64,000 nt of DNA from Candidatus Dadabacteria bacterium (GCA_951812945.1 CATOTB010000004.1:51278-115277); one strand, 5' to 3'. Counted from the first letter of the stretch, positions 27,521-43,212 are shown. Program-made: numbers and translations. Notes: a model not told the origin generated them from the sequence alone.

Positions 27521-30205
27521 TTATACTGCCGAAAGTTTCCTGAGAATTTCCTCAAGCTTCTTTTTGTGGCTTTGAAACTCATCTAGTTTCCCCCTTTCCT
27601 TCTCCACAATATCCTCGGGAGCACGTTTGATAAAATCGCTGTTTGCAAGTTTACCCTCAGTCTTTTTAAGCTCCTGTGAAACTTTTGCCAGGTCCTTGCT
27701 CAACCTGGAAATCTCCTTCTCAAGATCAAGCAGATTCTCAACCGGCATAACTATTTCTACTCCGGAAACAACTTCTGAGATTGCTTTGCCCTGAAAATCG
27801 CCGCCGCAGACAACACAGTCGCCAAGAGAAGACATGCCGAAGATAATCTCAAGATTCTCCCTTAAGACATCTTCTATCTCACCGCTCTCAGAATTAAGGT
27901 GGATAGACACTTTGTCCGATGGATGAACTCCCATAATGGCCCGCAGGTTTCTTATTCCGGTTACAACGCTTTTTACAAGTTCCACCTGCTCGGATTCGTC
28001 TTTGAACATCTCGTTTTCGCTCGGCGTCGGATATTGCACATCGAGAATACTTTTTGAGCCAAGACCCTCGCTCTCGGGAAGACTGACTCCCTTTTCCCCA
28101 AATATTCTGAAAATTTCCTCCGTAATGTAGGGCGCGAAAGGATGGAGCGCCCGCAGAGAACGGAGCAGAACCCGCACAAGCACGTTAAGAGTGGTTTTTT
28201 TCGACTCGCCATCCTCTCCATAAAGCGAAAACTTGGATATCTCGAGATACCAGTCGCAGTAATCATCCCAGATGAAGTGATAAAGCGCCTGCGAAGCCTT
28301 GTCGAATTCGTAGTTTTCGATGAACCCTTCAACCTCTCCCAGCGTGACATTCAGCCTGGTAAGAATCCACCGGTCGGGAACGCTTAGGCGAGAGCTGTCG
28401 ACATCGGAGTCGTAAACCAGCCCCGGCTCAAGATTCATGAACACAAACCTGGTCGCGTTCCATATCTTGTTCATGAAGTTTCTGTACCCCTCAATAACAG
28501 GAAAAGTAAGTTTTATATCCCTTCCCTGAGCCGCAAGAGCCGCGAGGGAAAAACGAAGCGCGTCGGCACCATATTTTTCAATCACATCGATAGGATCAAT
28601 TACGTTGCCTGTTGTCTTGCTCATCTTGCGGCCTTTTGCGTCCCTTATAAGACCATGCACATAAACATCCCTAAAGGGCACATCATCCATGAACTTGAGT
28701 CCCAGCATTATCATTCTCGCCACCCAGAAGAAAATAATGTCAAATCCTGTGACCAGACATGATGTAGGATAGTAATGCCCGAGTTCTTCGGTGTCCTGCG
28801 GCCACCCGAGCGTGGAAAAAGGCCAGAGTCCGGAAGAAAACCACGTGTCCAGAACATCCGGGTCCCTGACGAGCGTTACCTCTTCTCCGTAATGTTTCTC
28901 CGCGCAGGCTATGGCCTCATGCTCATTGGCGGCAACGAAAATTTCCCCGTCAGGCCCGTACCACGCAGGTATACGGTGACCCCACCAAAGCTGTCTTGAA
29001 ATACACCAAGGCTCTATGTTTTTCATCCATTCAAAATAAGTGTTTTCCCAGAATCTGGGATGAAAACGTATATCGCCCCGCTCCACACACGAAATGGCTT
29101 GGACAGCAAGCTCCCCGGCATTTACATACCACTGGTCAGTCAGCCAGGGCTCCACGACCGCTCCCGAGCGGTCACCATAGGGGACCATATGAACAGTTTG
29201 CTCGACTTTTACCAGGAAACCCCCATCCTCAAGATCCTTGATTACGGCTTTTCTTGCCTCAAATCTCTCAAGCCCGGAGTACTTTTCGGGAACGTCACCT
29301 TCTACATATCCACGTTCGTCAAGAATGTTTATGATATCAAGACCGTTTCGTTTTCCGACCTCGAAGTCGTTAAAATCATGTCCCGGAGTTATCTTGACCG
29401 CCCCGGTGCCTTTTTCGGGATCGCTGTACTCATCCGCGATTACGGGAATCTTTCTCCCCACAAGAGGCAAAACCGCATTTCTTCCCACCAAAGCAGAATA
29501 TCTTGGATCATCAGGATGCACCGCAACTGCCGTGTCTCCGAGCATGGTCTCGGGGCGCGTTGTGGCCACCGTAACCGATAAACCGTCGTCTCCCTCTATC
29601 GGATACCTGATATACCAGTAGTTTCCCCGAGTCTCCCTCTGTTCCACTTCCAGATCCGATATGGCTGTACGAAGCTCAGGGTCCCAGTTAACAAGTCTTT
29701 TATCTCTGTAGATAAGTCCTTGCGAGTAAAGATCGACAAAAACCTTTCTTACAGCTTCTGAAAGACCCTCATCAAGGGTAAAACGCTCCATCTCCCAGTC
29801 CGGCAGGGCTCCGAGTCTTCTGAGCTGTTCGGTAATGCGACTGCCGGAGTTTTCCTTCCACTGCCAGATCCGCTCAAGGAATTTATCCCTGCCCAGATCA
29901 TTTTTCGTGAGTCCTTCAGAAGCCAACTCTTTTTCAACCATCATCTGAGTGGCAATACCGGCGTGGTCCGTGCCAGGAACCCAGAGAACGTCAAAGTTCT
30001 TCATTCTCTTGTACCTGATCAGAATGTCTTGGATGGTATTGTTAAGAGCGTGGCCTATATGCAACGATCCCGTTACGTTGGGAGGGGGGATGACAATCGA
30101 GAAAACCTTTGCCGAGTTTGTTATTTCGGATTTGTGAAGGCCTGAGGAGATCCAGAAATCATAAATTCTCCCTTCAACCTCAGCAGGGTCGTAGCTTTTT
30201 TCCAT
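27521..30205 (-). CDS. valS: Valyl-tRNA synthetase
   Basis: Class I synthetase of 894 residues. The ATP site HIGH is in PNVTGSLHIGHALNN (about residue 43). The second signature reads KMSKT (GRKMSKTTGN), a Thr in place of the usual final Ser. The editing (CP1) domain with TTRPETMLGD and the anticodon domain are present, and the C-terminal coiled coil (LLDLEKEISRLSKDLAKV) is typical of ValS. It starts 38 nt after the rpoC stop without an evident promoter, so it may be read through from the ribosomal/RNA polymerase operon. Confidence 0.95.
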   Translation of the reverse strand: MEKSYDPAEVEGRIYDFWISSGLHKSEITNSAKVFSIVIPPPNVTGSLHIGHALNNTIQDILIRYKRMKNFDVLWVPGTDHAGIATQMMVEKELASEGLTKNDLGRDKFLERIWQWKENSGSRITEQLRRLGALPDWEMERFTLDEGLSEAVRKVFVDLYSQGLIYRDKRLVNWDPELRTAISDLEVEQRETRGNYWYIRYPIEGDDGLSVTVATTRPETMLGDTAVAVHPDDPRYSALVGRNAVLPLVGRKIPVIADEYSDPEKGTGAVKITPGHDFNDFEVGKRNGLDIINILDERGYVEGDVPEKYSGLERFEARKAVIKDLEDGGFLVKVEQTVHMVPYGDRSGAVVEPWLTDQWYVNAGELAVQAISCVERGDIRFHPRFWENTYFEWMKNIEPWCISRQLWWGHRIPAWYGPDGEIFVAANEHEAIACAEKHYGEEVTLVRDPDVLDTWFSSGLWPFSTLGWPQDTEELGHYYPTSCLVTGFDIIFFWVARMIMLGLKFMDDVPFRDVYVHGLIRDAKGRKMSKTTGNVIDPIDVIEKYGADALRFSLAALAAQGRDIKLTFPVIEGYRNFMNKIWNATRFVFMNLEPGLVYDSDVDSSRLSVPDRWILTRLNVTLGEVEGFIENYEFDKASQALYHFIWDDYCDWYLEISKFSLYGEDGESKKTTLNVLVRVLLRSLRALHPFAPYITEEIFRIFGEKGVSLPESEGLGSKSILDVQYPTPSENEMFKDESEQVELVKSVVTGIRNLRAIMGVHPSDKVSIHLNSESGEIEDVLRENLEIIFGMSSLGDCVVCGGDFQGKAISEVVSGVEIVMPVENLLDLEKEISRLSKDLAKVSQELKKTEGKLANSDFIKRAPEDIVEKERGKLDEFQSHKKKLEEILRKLSAV

Positions 30206-30243
30206 GGCTGATCAAAAGAAAGAAACAGACCGCAGGGGAAATA

Positions 30244-34402
<4,159 letters not shown>

Positions 34403-37400
34403 TCAATATTTGGGAAGCGATTCAATCTCCGCTTCCTTCTCAATAAGATCGACATCAAGTCCAAGCGCCTGCAGTTCCTTGCGCAGCACTTTGAAAGATT
34501 CAGGGAGACCTGGTTCAAAGTTCATATCACCCTTACGATCGAGTCGAATATCCTGGTTCTTCCTGCTACATCGTCTGACTTTATGGTAACGAATTCCTGA
34601 AGCGTATAAGCGGCTCCGTAGGCTTCAAGCGCCCAAACTTCCATTTCTCCGAGTCTTTGTCCGCCAAAGTGCGCCTTTCCTCCAAGGGGTTGCTGAGTTA
34701 CAAGTGAATAAGGCCCGATTGCTCTGCATGAATTTTTTCTTCCACAAGGTGATGGAGCTTTAACATGTACATTATTCCCTACGCACACTTTCTGATCGAA
34801 AGGCTCTCCGGTCTGACCGTCAAAAAGGATGGTTTTTCCGTCTTCGTCAATTCCGGCAAGCTTCTGTATCCGCGCGATTTCAGCCTCGTGGGCGCCATCG
34901 AAAACCGAAGATTTCATCGGAACTCCGTCTTCAAGCTCTTTTACCAACTCAACGAGACTGTCTCCTTTGGACGACTCAATGAATTTGCTCATCTGTGAAG
35001 AACCCGAGTATATCTCCAGAAGCTTTTCTCTCAGGGCTTCTGTGCCGAACTCCGTCTCAATATACTCGTTCAGCTGTCTTCCAAGCTCTCTGCCGCCCCA
35101 TCCCAGATGGGTTTCCAGTATCTGACCGACATTCATCCTAGAAGGCACACCAAGTGGGTTAAGTACCATGTCAACCGGTCTCCCGTCAGAGAGATAAGGC
35201 ATGTCTTCCTGCGGAAGTATTTTCGACACAACGCCCTTGTTGCCGTGCCGTCCCGCCATTTTGTCGCCGACCTGAAGCTTTCTTTTGACCGCGATGCGGA
35301 CCTTAACCACTCTCAGAACCCCGGGAGGCAGCTCATCGGGCTTTTTGAGCTTTTCCATGCGCTGTTCATAGGCAACGCTCACGTACTCAATGCGTTTGAG
35401 AATCTTCTCGACTATTCCGGTCAGTTCTTCCTGCGCTTTTGGAAGGCCCTTAATCCTGACATCAACGAGCTTCTCTAAGGGGATAGCGTCGAGAATCTCT
35501 TCGGTTATTTCCTGCCCGCTTTTAAGAACCGTCTTTCTGTTAACCGTAATCTTGGAAAGTGAGGTTTTGCCGAGAACAATATGCTTTACCCTGTCAACAG
35601 CATCACTTCTTAGAATGGCTATCTCGTTTTCCTTATCCAGTTTTAATTTCGAGACCTCGTAGTTCTCGATAAACTTGCTTCTGTCATCCTTGTCCACCGA
35701 GCGGGACACGAGAGTTTCAACATCTATCACCGTACCGTGTACCCCGGAAGACACCCTTAGAGAAGAATCTTTCACGTCCCCCGCCTTGTCTCCGAAAATC
35801 GCTCTTAGGAGTCTCTCTTCAGGGGAAAGCTGGGTTTCGGCTTTGGGAGAAATTTTCCCGACCAGTATATCCCCGGGTTCGACCTCGGCGCCGATCATTA
35901 TTATTCCGCTCTCATCCAAATTCCTCAGTGACTCTTCGGACACGTTCGGTATATCTCTGGTTATATCTTCCCTTCCGAGCTTGGTTTCCCTCGCAGTACA
36001 CTCATACTCCTCAACATGGATTGAAGTAAACGCATCGTCCTTCACGACCCTCTCGGATATCAAAATGGCATCCTCAAAGTTGTATCCGCCCCATGGCATA
36101 AAAGCGACAACCATGTTCTGTCCGAGTGCAAGTTCGCCGCGATCCGTTGAACACCCGTCGGCTATCACCTGTCCCTTCTTAATCCGTTGTCCCTGGCGAA
36201 CTATAGGACTTTGATTCCAGCAGGAACTCTGGTTTGAACGGTGGAATTTTATCAGGTTGTAAATATCAACCCCTCCTTCCCGGCTTCTCTCTGTAGACTT
36301 GACCACAATCCTGACCGCATCTACAGATTCCACCACGCCATCCCTGCGGGCGACAACGGTAACCCCGGAGTCCTTGGCCACCTTACTTTCAAAACCTGTC
36401 CCCACAAGCGGTGAAGTACTTCTTATTAACGGCACGGCTTGGCGCTGCATGTTGGAACCCATAAGGGCCCTGTTCGCATCATCATGCTCAAGAAAAGGAA
36501 TAAGAGAAGCCGAAACCGAGACAAGCTGCGAAGGGGATACGTCCATAAACTCAACCTTCTCCCTCTCAACCATCATAAACTCACCATTTCCCCTGGCGGA
36601 GACGAAAGGCATTTTGAAGGATCCGTCTTCTTCAAGAGGGGCGTTTGCCTGAGCGACAACGTAATCCTCTTCCATAAGCGCGTTCATATAAACTATTTCC
36701 TCCGTAACACGCCCATCCTTCACTTTCCTGTAGGGCGTCCGGATAAACCCGGATTTATCTATCCTAGCGTAAGTACTCAGGCTGGATATAAGTCCTATAT
36801 TAGGACCTTCCGGAGTTTCTATCGGGCATATTCTCCCATAGTGGGAAGAGTGAACATCCCTGACCTCAAACCCTGCCCTTTCTCTGGTAAGACCACCGGG
36901 ACCCAATGCGCTCAGCCTTCTTTTATGGGTTATTTCCGAGAGAGGGTTGGTCTGGTCCATAAACTGGGAGAGCTGGCCCGTGGTGAAGAACTCTTTTAGA
37001 ACCGATGTCACGGTTTTCGGGACAAGCACTTCGTTAGGCATAAGGTTCTCTATGGTCTGGTATCCCATTTTTTCCTTGACAAATCTGGCGAGCCTCTCGA
37101 GACCGTGATAAAAACGGTCCTCTATAAGTTCCCCGACTGTTCTTACCCTTCGGTTCCCGAGATGGTCTATGTCATCGGTGGACCCCCTGCCGCCTTTTAG
37201 ATCAAGCAGGTACTTCACGGTCAGCAGAATGTCTTCTCTATCCAAAGTGAGGCTGGCATCGGTAAGATCCTCTTCGCGCACGTCTTTTCTTTTCAGCTTG
37301 TAGTCGATCTTGATTCGACCTACTTTCGAGAGTCTGTAAGCCTCGGGGGTAAAGAACATGTTTTCAAAAAAAGTCCGCGCGACTTCATCTGAGGGAGGAT

Positions 37401-38610
37401 CCGTAGGTCTGAATTTCTTGTAAATCTCTGTTACGGCTTCCTCGCATGAATCCACCTTGTCGGAGAGAAGAGTGGTCCTAAGGGAAGTTACGAACATGGT
37501 TTTGTCTATATAGTAAACCCTAAGGGTTTTTCTGCCGATTCTGCGTAGTTCCTCGAGTTTTTCTTCTGTTATTTCCTCATTGAAAGCGAGTATCACTTCT
37601 CCCGTTTCAGGATCCGAAACGGTCTCGGCCGAGGGTTTTTCAATTATCTCTTCCTCCGAGACCGGTATGGAAGTCATGCCGGCTTCTTCAAAGCTAGGAA
37701 GAAGATTCTTCAGTCTCCTTCCTTTTCTCCCTATAAGTTCCCCCGTCTCCAGGTGGTCTATATCCCTAGTCGCCTTCTGATAGGAAATTATCTCGGTGGT
37801 TATCTCTTTTTTAAAACCATTCGGCCCCGAACTAAAAATCTCCGCGTTTATTTCCTTTCGAACTTCCTCTGGTTCTATGTGGAAAGTCTCAACAGGATAG
37901 AAAAAGCCCATTATCTGCTGGTCATCGTAACCCATTGCCTTGAGAAGGACGGTGACGTGGAATTTTTTCTTTCTGTCTATCCGCACATGGAGCATATCCT
38001 TCAGATCATATTCAAAATCAAGCCAGCGGCCATTTTGAGGAACGATTCTCGCTATAAATGATCCTTCCTTGCCGGACAACTGGTTCTTGGTTTTGTCCCG
38101 ATCAAAAAACACCCCGGGAGATCTGTGGAGCTGGTTCACTATGACTCTTTCGGTTCCGTTTACTATAAAAGAACCGCTGGGGGTCATGAGCTGTACTTCG
38201 CCGAAGTATATCTCCTGCTCCTTGATGTCGCGGAACTGCCTCTCCGTATCCTTTTGTCCTTTTTCACCCTCAGGAATGTCCCATATTATAAGACGGAAGG
38301 TTACGTAAAGAGGAGCAGTGTAGGTATAGCCTTTCAGCCTGCATTCGGCAAAGTCATATTTAGGTTCGTCCAGCCGGTAATGGAGATACTCTAAAGAAGC
38401 CTTGCCATTATAATCCTCAAGAGGAAAAACAGCCTTGAAGGCCCCGTGAAGGCCGGTGTCCGAACGTTTATCCGGAGGAATATCGGCCTGTAAAAAGTCT
38501 TCGTAAGATTTTATCTGTACATCAAGCAGGTGGGGGATATCCAAAACCTGGGGGATCTTCGAAAAATCTTTCCTTAACTCCTGAGACTCTATATTCTCTA
38601 TGCTCAACAC
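34403..38610 (-). CDS. rpoB: RNA polymerase beta subunit (one frameshift near the C-terminus)
   Basis: About 1402 codons. Recognisable elements include [19 protein letters not shown] at the N-terminus, the rifampicin region ([23 protein letters not shown] and ALGPGGL), [30 protein letters not shown] and the end [20 protein letters not shown]. The open frame stops early at 34522. Restoring one A near 34535 continues with [16 protein letters not shown] and ends at TGA 34403-34405, the expected C-terminus. The start is GTG 38610 or the adjacent TTG 38607, both behind AAGGGG. Rifampicin-site residues appear standard. Confidence 0.95.
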
Positions 38611-38660
38611 GCACCCCTTCGTTTTTTAATTTAAGTGAAAATAACCGGAAAAAATTATTG

Positions 38661-39044
38661 TCAGTTAACTTCAGCTGTCGCCCCGGCGTCTTCAAGCTTT
38701 TTCTTGATCTCTTCGGCCTCATCTTTGCTCACTCCCTCTTTTACAGGTTTGGGCACTCCTTCAACAAGTTCCTTGGATTCCTTGAGTCCAAGACCTGCAA
38801 TCTCCCTTACCGCCTTTATAACCTGTATTTTCTTGTCTCCGAAAGAGCTGAGAATTACATTAAACTCAGTTTTCTCTTCGGCCACAGGAGCGGCTTCGGC
38901 ACCGGCAGCAGCGGCAACAGCGACTTGAGGCGCGGCAGCCTGAACACCGAACTTGTCTTTTATCTCTTCTATCAGTTCGGATATCTCAAGCATGCTGGCT
39001 TGTTCAAGATAGGTGATAACTTCTGTTCTGCTAATATCGGGCAT
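38661..39044 (-). CDS. rplL: Ribosomal protein L7/L12
   Basis: A 127-residue stalk protein. Domains in order: N-terminal dimerisation helices, an Ala-rich hinge ([18 protein letters not shown]), then the factor-binding domain with EKTEFNVIL and [21 protein letters not shown] lies upstream of the ATG. It is followed after 50 nt by rpoB. Confidence 0.97.
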   Translation of the reverse strand: MPDISRTEVITYLEQASMLEISELIEEIKDKFGVQAAAPQVAVAAAAGAEAAPVAEEKTEFNVILSSFGDKKIQVIKAVREIAGLGLKESKELVEGVPKPVKEGVSKDEAEEIKKKLEDAGATAEVN

Positions 39045-39082
39045 CTGTTTTATTCCTCCTTGGTAAACAGTTCTACAACTTT

Positions 39083-39604
39083 TTAGTCAGTCTTTTTTTC
39101 TTTTAAACCTTCAAGCACATTGACAATATTTGAGCGCGCCTGTTCCAAGACTCCCACGAGGTTACCCATCGGAGCGCTAAGCAGGCCCACAAACTCGGAT
39201 ATAAGTTCCTGCCTTGACGGAAGCTTCGCTATCCGCTCTATTCTGGATACGTCAACCACTTCTCCTTCGAATATCCCGCCCTTTATCCTGATTTCCGGGA
39301 AGTCCTTGCCGTAATCAATAAAAACTTTCGCTGCCGCGGAAGACTCACCGTCACAAATAGCGACCGCGGTTGGACCTGAGAAAAGATCCTTCATTTTCTC
39401 TATGTCCGTCCCGAGCGAAGCTTTTTCCAAAAGAGTGTTTTTCACAACCCTAAGTTCCGTGTTGGTCTGCCTGAGTTTCCTTCTCAGGACATCCATCTCC
39501 TTTACTTTAAGTCCTTGATATTCGACAATGAACACCGAGGGCACGGAATGAAATCTGGATGACAAGTCGTCAATTATTTTCTGCTTTTCGGTTTTGCTGA
39601 GCAT
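39083..39604 (-). CDS. rplJ: Ribosomal protein L10
   Basis: 173 residues. It has the conserved N-terminal RNA-binding domain ([39 protein letters not shown]) and the C-terminal helix that binds L7/L12 dimers ([19 protein letters not shown]). The rplJ-rplL-rpoB-rpoC order is standard. The 36-nt gap upstream is too short for a long L10 autoregulatory leader. Confidence 0.97.
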   Translation of the reverse strand: MLSKTEKQKIIDDLSSRFHSVPSVFIVEYQGLKVKEMDVLRRKLRQTNTELRVVKNTLLEKASLGTDIEKMKDLFSGPTAVAICDGESSAAAKVFIDYGKDFPEIRIKGGIFEGEVVDVSRIERIAKLPSRQELISEFVGLLSAPMGNLVGVLEQARSNIVNVLEGLKEKKTD

Positions 39605-39640
39605 AGTTTTTCTCTTTTCGTATCTAGTTTCGCGTTATGT

Positions 39641-40366
39641 TCACGCTGCGATTCCCATATTCTTAAGCTCGTTTCTAATATCCGCCACGCTCACCCCGAT
39701 ACCGGGACCCATTGTTGCCGATACCGAAATCCTCCTCAGAAAAACACCCTTGGAAGCGACTGGCTTCTCTTTGATCAGAAAACTCATAAAAGCGAGGAAG
39801 TTTTCTTTCAGGTTCTCTTTTCCGAAAGAAACTTTTCCAACAGGAGCATGTATAACTCCGCTCTTGTCATTTCTGATTTCAACACGACCGGCCTTCGATT
39901 CTTTTACAACGTTAGCAACGTCCGAAGTCACCGTACCTACCTTGGGACTCGGCATCAGTCCTCTCGGTCCCAGAACCTTCCCAAGTCTGCCAACTTTCGC
40001 CATCACGTTGGGAGTGGCTATGGCCACATCAAAATCAAGCCAGTTCTCCTTAGAAATCTTCTCCACCATATCGTCAAGACCAACGTAATCGGCCCCGGCA
40101 TCTTTTGCCTCAGCCGCCTTGTCGTCCGTCGCAAACACAAGAACCGTTACTTTTTTCCCGAGACCGTGAGGCAGCACGATGGCGGAACGAATCTGCTGGT
40201 TCGCGTGCCTGGGGTCTATGCCGAGATTTACGGCTACATCCACCGTTTCGTCAAATTTCGCGTAGTGAGCCTGCGCCACAAGCTCCATGGCTTCATCAAC
40301 CGTATACTCTTTGTAGGCATCTACCTTAGCGCTTACGTCAATATATTTTTTTCCTCTGGTGGTCAT
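39641..40366 (-). CDS. rplA: Ribosomal protein L1
   Basis: 241 residues from ATG 40366, which has GGAGAG upstream; an in-frame TTG 15 nt earlier is not needed. Motifs: [49 protein letters not shown] (the L1 signature) and the terminal [10 protein letters not shown]. It protects 23S rRNA helix 76 and in many bacteria represses the L11 operon. Confidence 0.97.
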   Translation of the reverse strand: MTTRGKKYIDVSAKVDAYKEYTVDEAMELVAQAHYAKFDETVDVAVNLGIDPRHANQQIRSAIVLPHGLGKKVTVLVFATDDKAAEAKDAGADYVGLDDMVEKISKENWLDFDVAIATPNVMAKVGRLGKVLGPRGLMPSPKVGTVTSDVANVVKESKAGRVEIRNDKSGVIHAPVGKVSFGKENLKENFLAFMSFLIKEKPVASKGVFLRRISVSATMGPGIGVSVADIRNELKNMGIAA

Positions 40367-40384
40367 GAAGTTTCTCTCCAAACT

Positions 40385-40804
40385 TTATCCTTCTATATCA
40401 ATTCCCATGCTTCTCGCGGTACCGCGCACAACCATCAGGGCCGCATCAATTTCATCGGTATTGAGGTCTTCAAGCTTTCTTTGCGCTATTTCCCTTGCCT
40501 GTTCTTCCGTGATCTTGCCGGCTTTGGTCCTCGGAGTGGTTCCTGAGCCTTTCTCCACGCCCGCGGCTTTTTTCAGCAGGTAAGAAGTAGGAGGCGTTTT
40601 TATTTGAAGATCGAAAGACCTGTCCGCATAAACGGTTACCGTAACCGGAAGAAGCCCTTCGGTAGAAGACGTCTGGGCGTTAAAGGCCTTGCAGAATTCC
40701 ATTATGTTCACGCCTCTTTGTCCGAGCGCGGGACCCACCGGAGGCGAAGGAGATGCCTTTCCAGCTTCGATCAGCAACTTTATGTAACCGCTTATTTTCT
40801 TCAT
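40385..40804 (-). CDS. rplK: Ribosomal protein L11
   Basis: 139 residues: [20 protein letters not shown] at the N-terminus, [13 protein letters not shown], and the RNA-binding C-terminal domain with [14 protein letters not shown] and GTARSMGI. It starts 1 nt after the nusG stop, indicating coupling. Confidence 0.97.
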   Translation of the reverse strand: MKKISGYIKLLIEAGKASPSPPVGPALGQRGVNIMEFCKAFNAQTSSTEGLLPVTVTVYADRSFDLQIKTPPTSYLLKKAAGVEKGSGTTPRTKAGKITEEQAREIAQRKLEDLNTDEIDAALMVVRGTARSMGIDIEG

Positions 40805-41365
40805 CTAGATTTTCTCCACCTGATTAAAATCAAGTTCTATAGGTGTGGTTCTGCCAAAGATGCTGACCAGCACCTGTACCCTGGCTTTTTCGGGCTTTAC
40901 ATCTTCTATAATTCCGGAGAAATTGGCAAAAGGCCCTTCTATAACTCTTATGGCTTCTCCTTTCTCAAAAGCGACACTCGGCTTGGGTTTAAGCGTGCCC
41001 TCTTTCGCCCTCGTCTTTATCTCATTAACTTTTTCCTCGCCAACTTCGGGGATGGAATCAATGTTTATCTTTCCATCAACCGGACGGCCTCCCACAAAAC
41101 TTATGACTTTCGGTATTTCCCTTACAAAATCCAGAGTTTCCTTGTTAAGGTCCATTTTAATCATGATATAGCCGGGAAAGAATTTTCTGACAGAAGTTCT
41201 CTTCCTTCCACCTTTCTGCGTTTCGACTACGGTCTCCGTAGGAATAAAAACTTCGTCAATAGCGAGGTTCTGATTGTTCATACTCTCTATCCCGTTTTCT
41301 ATCTGGATTTTAACCCTTTCTTCAAAACCGGTATTGACGTGTACTATGTACCACTTGCTCTGCAT
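40805..41365 (-). CDS. nusG: Transcription elongation factor NusG
   Basis: 186 residues. The NGN domain (KWYIVHVNTGFEERVK, FFPGYIMIKM, GGRPVDGKI) contacts RNA polymerase. The C-terminal KOW domain (KGEAIRVIEGPFANFSGIIEDV, then LVSIFGRTTPIELDF) binds S10 or Rho. GGGGAG precedes the ATG. It lies between secE and rplK as usual. Confidence 0.97.
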   Translation of the reverse strand: MQSKWYIVHVNTGFEERVKIQIENGIESMNNQNLAIDEVFIPTETVVETQKGGRKRTSVRKFFPGYIMIKMDLNKETLDFVREIPKVISFVGGRPVDGKINIDSIPEVGEEKVNEIKTRAKEGTLKPKPSVAFEKGEAIRVIEGPFANFSGIIEDVKPEKARVQVLVSIFGRTTPIELDFNQVEKI

Positions 41366-41391
41366 CCGAAAACTGCTCCCCGATTCGCTCT

Positions 41392-41595
41392 TTAACTCAG
41401 TATAAGGCCAAACAGAAAAGAGAACACGTAATCGGCCAGCATAAAAAAGAGTGCAAAAAACGCGGTAATAATAACTACCACGAAGGTTGATTTAACCGTA
41501 TCTTTACGCTCGGGCCAGGTTATTCTTTTCATTTCTGTAGCAACACCGCTGAGATACCTGGTCGTATCTTCTTTGATTCTGTCAAATTTTTCCAT
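41392..41595 (-). CDS. secE: SecE translocase subunit
   Basis: 67 residues. An amphipathic helix with VATEMKRITWPERKDTVKST, the SecE signature, is followed by one transmembrane helix (about residues 39-62). The start is ATG 41595; a longer in-frame reading to 41637 runs into tRNA-Trp and is rejected. It clamps SecY in the SecYEG channel. Confidence 0.95.
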   Translation of the reverse strand: MEKFDRIKEDTTRYLSGVATEMKRITWPERKDTVKSTFVVVIITAFFALFFMLADYVFSFLFGLILS

Positions 41596-41610
41596 GACTT
41601 GGCTTTTCTG

Positions 41611-41683
41611 CAGGGCAGGAGGGTCTCGAACCCCCAACCTGCGGTTTTGGAGACCGCCGCTCTACCAATTGAGCTACTGCCCT
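41611..41683 (-). tRNA. tRNA-Trp(CCA)
   Basis: A 73-nt cloverleaf on the minus strand. The acceptor stem AGGGCAG pairs with CTGCCCT, the discriminator is G, the D-arm has GCTCAATTGGTAGAGC, the anticodon loop contains CCA, and the T-arm has GGTTCGAGACC. It lies between tuf and secE, its usual place. Confidence 0.95.
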
Positions 41684-41703
41684 GTAGAGTCCCCCATTAC
41701 CCA

Positions 41704-42888
41704 TCACTCAACAATTTTGGTTACTACACCTGCTCCCACTGTTCTTCCACCTTCTCTTATCGCAAAACGTAACTGCTCTTCCATTGCCACCGGCGCTATC
41801 AACTCCACATCCATGCTCACGTTGTCCCCCGGCATCACCATCTCCACTCCCTCCGGCAATACCACCGCCCCCGTCACATCAGTCGTCCTCAAGTAAAACT
41901 GCGGCCTGTACCCAGGGAAAAACGGCGTGTGCCTTCCCCCCTCCTCCTTCTTCAATACATATACCTCAGCCTTGAACTTCCTGTGTGGCTTTATGCTCCC
42001 AGGAGCACTCAATACCTGACCCCTCTCCACCTCTTCCTTCCCTATCCCACGAAGCAGCACCCCTACATTGTCCCCAGCCTGCGCGTCATCCAGTATCTTC
42101 CTGAACATCTCCAAACTCGTCGCCACCGTCTTCGTAGTCTCCTTAAACCCCACTATCTCTATCTCCTTCCCCGCCACTATCCTTCCCCTCTCCACTCTCC
42201 CCGTTACCACCGTGCCCCGCCCAGATATCGTGAACACATCCTCTATCGCCATCAAAAACGGCTTGTCCATGTCCCTCTCGGGCTCCGGTATGTACCCGTC
42301 TATCTGGTTCATTAACTCAACTACCTGCTCTGCCGCTCCCGCGTCCCCCTCTATTGCCTTTAGCGCGCTTACCTTTACCACTGGTATGTCATCCCCGGGA
42401 AATCCGTACTCGCTCAGCAACTCCCTTATCTCAAGCTCTACCAACTCCAGCAACTCCTCGTCATCAAGCATGTCTATCTTGTTTAACGCCACCACTATGT
42501 ATGGCACTCCCACCTGCCTCGCAAGCAGTATGTGCTCCCGTGTCTGAGGCATCGGCCCGTCAGGCGCGCTCACAACCAGCACAGCCCCGTCCATCTGAGC
42601 AGCTCCCGTTATCATGTTCTTCACGTAGTCGGCATGCCCTGGACAGTCCACGTGCGCGTAGTGCCTTCCGTCTGTCTCATACTCCACGTGCGCTATGTTT
42701 ATCGTTATCCCCCTCTCCCTCTCCTCCGGAGCCTTGTCTATGTTGTCAAACTCCACGTACTCAGCCTGCCCCCGCTTTGACAATATGTTCGTTATTGCCG
42801 CCGTTAACGTCGTCTTCCCATGATCCACATGCCCTATCGTCCCGATGTTTAAATGCGGCTTGCCCCTCTCAAATTTAGCCTTAGACAT
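41704..42888 (-). CDS. tuf: Elongation factor Tu
   Basis: 394 residues. G-domain motifs: [10 protein letters not shown] (P-loop), [12 protein letters not shown] (switch I), DCPGHADY (switch II), NKID and SALKA. Domains 2 and 3 follow ([13 protein letters not shown], then the terminal [13 protein letters not shown]). It delivers aminoacyl-tRNA to the ribosome. Codon choice is striking: AGG and GGG for Arg/Gly and many ATA/ACG codons, unlike adjacent rplK and rpoB, which favour GGA/GGT and AGA. Preserved tRNA neighbours on both sides argue that the locus is native, so gene conversion with a second tuf copy is one explanation. Confidence 0.97.
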   Translation of the reverse strand: MSKAKFERGKPHLNIGTIGHVDHGKTTLTAAITNILSKRGQAEYVEFDNIDKAPEERERGITINIAHVEYETDGRHYAHVDCPGHADYVKNMITGAAQMDGAVLVVSAPDGPMPQTREHILLARQVGVPYIVVALNKIDMLDDEELLELVELEIRELLSEYGFPGDDIPVVKVSALKAIEGDAGAAEQVVELMNQIDGYIPEPERDMDKPFLMAIEDVFTISGRGTVVTGRVERGRIVAGKEIEIVGFKETTKTVATSLEMFRKILDDAQAGDNVGVLLRGIGKEEVERGQVLSAPGSIKPHRKFKAEVYVLKKEEGGRHTPFFPGYRPQFYLRTTDVTGAVVLPEGVEMVMPGDNVSMDVELIAPVAMEEQLRFAIREGGRTVGAGVVTKIVE

Positions 42889-42939
42889 TACTTGTTGACC
42901 TCCGATCTTCTCTAATATTTTGGAAACCTTTAAATATCA

Positions 42940-43012
42940 AGCCCACGAGCGGACTTGAACCGCCGACCTCGTCCTTACCAAGGACGTGCTCTACCGACTG
43001 AGCTACGTGGGC
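42940..43012 (-). tRNA. tRNA-Thr(GGT)
   Basis: A 73-nt cloverleaf. Acceptor GCCCACG/CGTGGGC, D-arm GCTCAGTCGGTAGAGC, anticodon GGT in the loop of stem GTCCT/AGGAC, T-loop GGTTCAAGTCC. No CCA is encoded. It is immediately upstream of tuf. Confidence 0.95.
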
Positions 43013-43025
43013 GTTCCGAAAAGCG

Positions 43026-43099
43026 AGCGGGAGACGGGGCTCGAACCCGCGACCCTCAGCTTGGAAGGCTGATGCTCTAGCCAACTGAGCTACTCCCGC
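43026..43099 (-). tRNA. tRNA-Gly(TCC)
   Basis: A 74-nt cloverleaf. Acceptor GCGGGAG/CTCCCGC, anticodon stem TCAGC/GCTGA with loop CTTCCAA giving anticodon TCC, T-arm GGGTTCGAGCCC. Confidence 0.95.
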
Positions 43100-43109
43100 G
43101 CTAATTTTT

Positions 43110-43192
43110 TGGGGAGGGCAGGATTCGAACCTACGTAGGCTTTCGCCGGCAGATTTACAGTCTGCTGCTTTTGTCCACTCAGCCACCTCCCC
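43110..43192 (-). tRNA. tRNA-Tyr(GTA)
   Basis: An 83-nt class II tRNA with a long variable arm. Acceptor GGGGAGG/CCTCCCC, anticodon GTA in GACTGTAAATC, T-loop GGTTCGAATCC, discriminator A. Confidence 0.95.
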
Positions 43193-43212
43193 GATATATT
43201 CATCAAACGGAG

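Noticed and set aside
41596..41637. Longer secE start at 41637
   Set aside because: It would code through the tRNA-Trp 3' half; the ATG at 41595 gives the normal SecE length.
41929..42878. Plus-strand ORFs up to 174 codons opposite tuf
   Set aside because: They arise from the biased tuf codon usage; the translations are Pro/Ser/His-rich and match no family.
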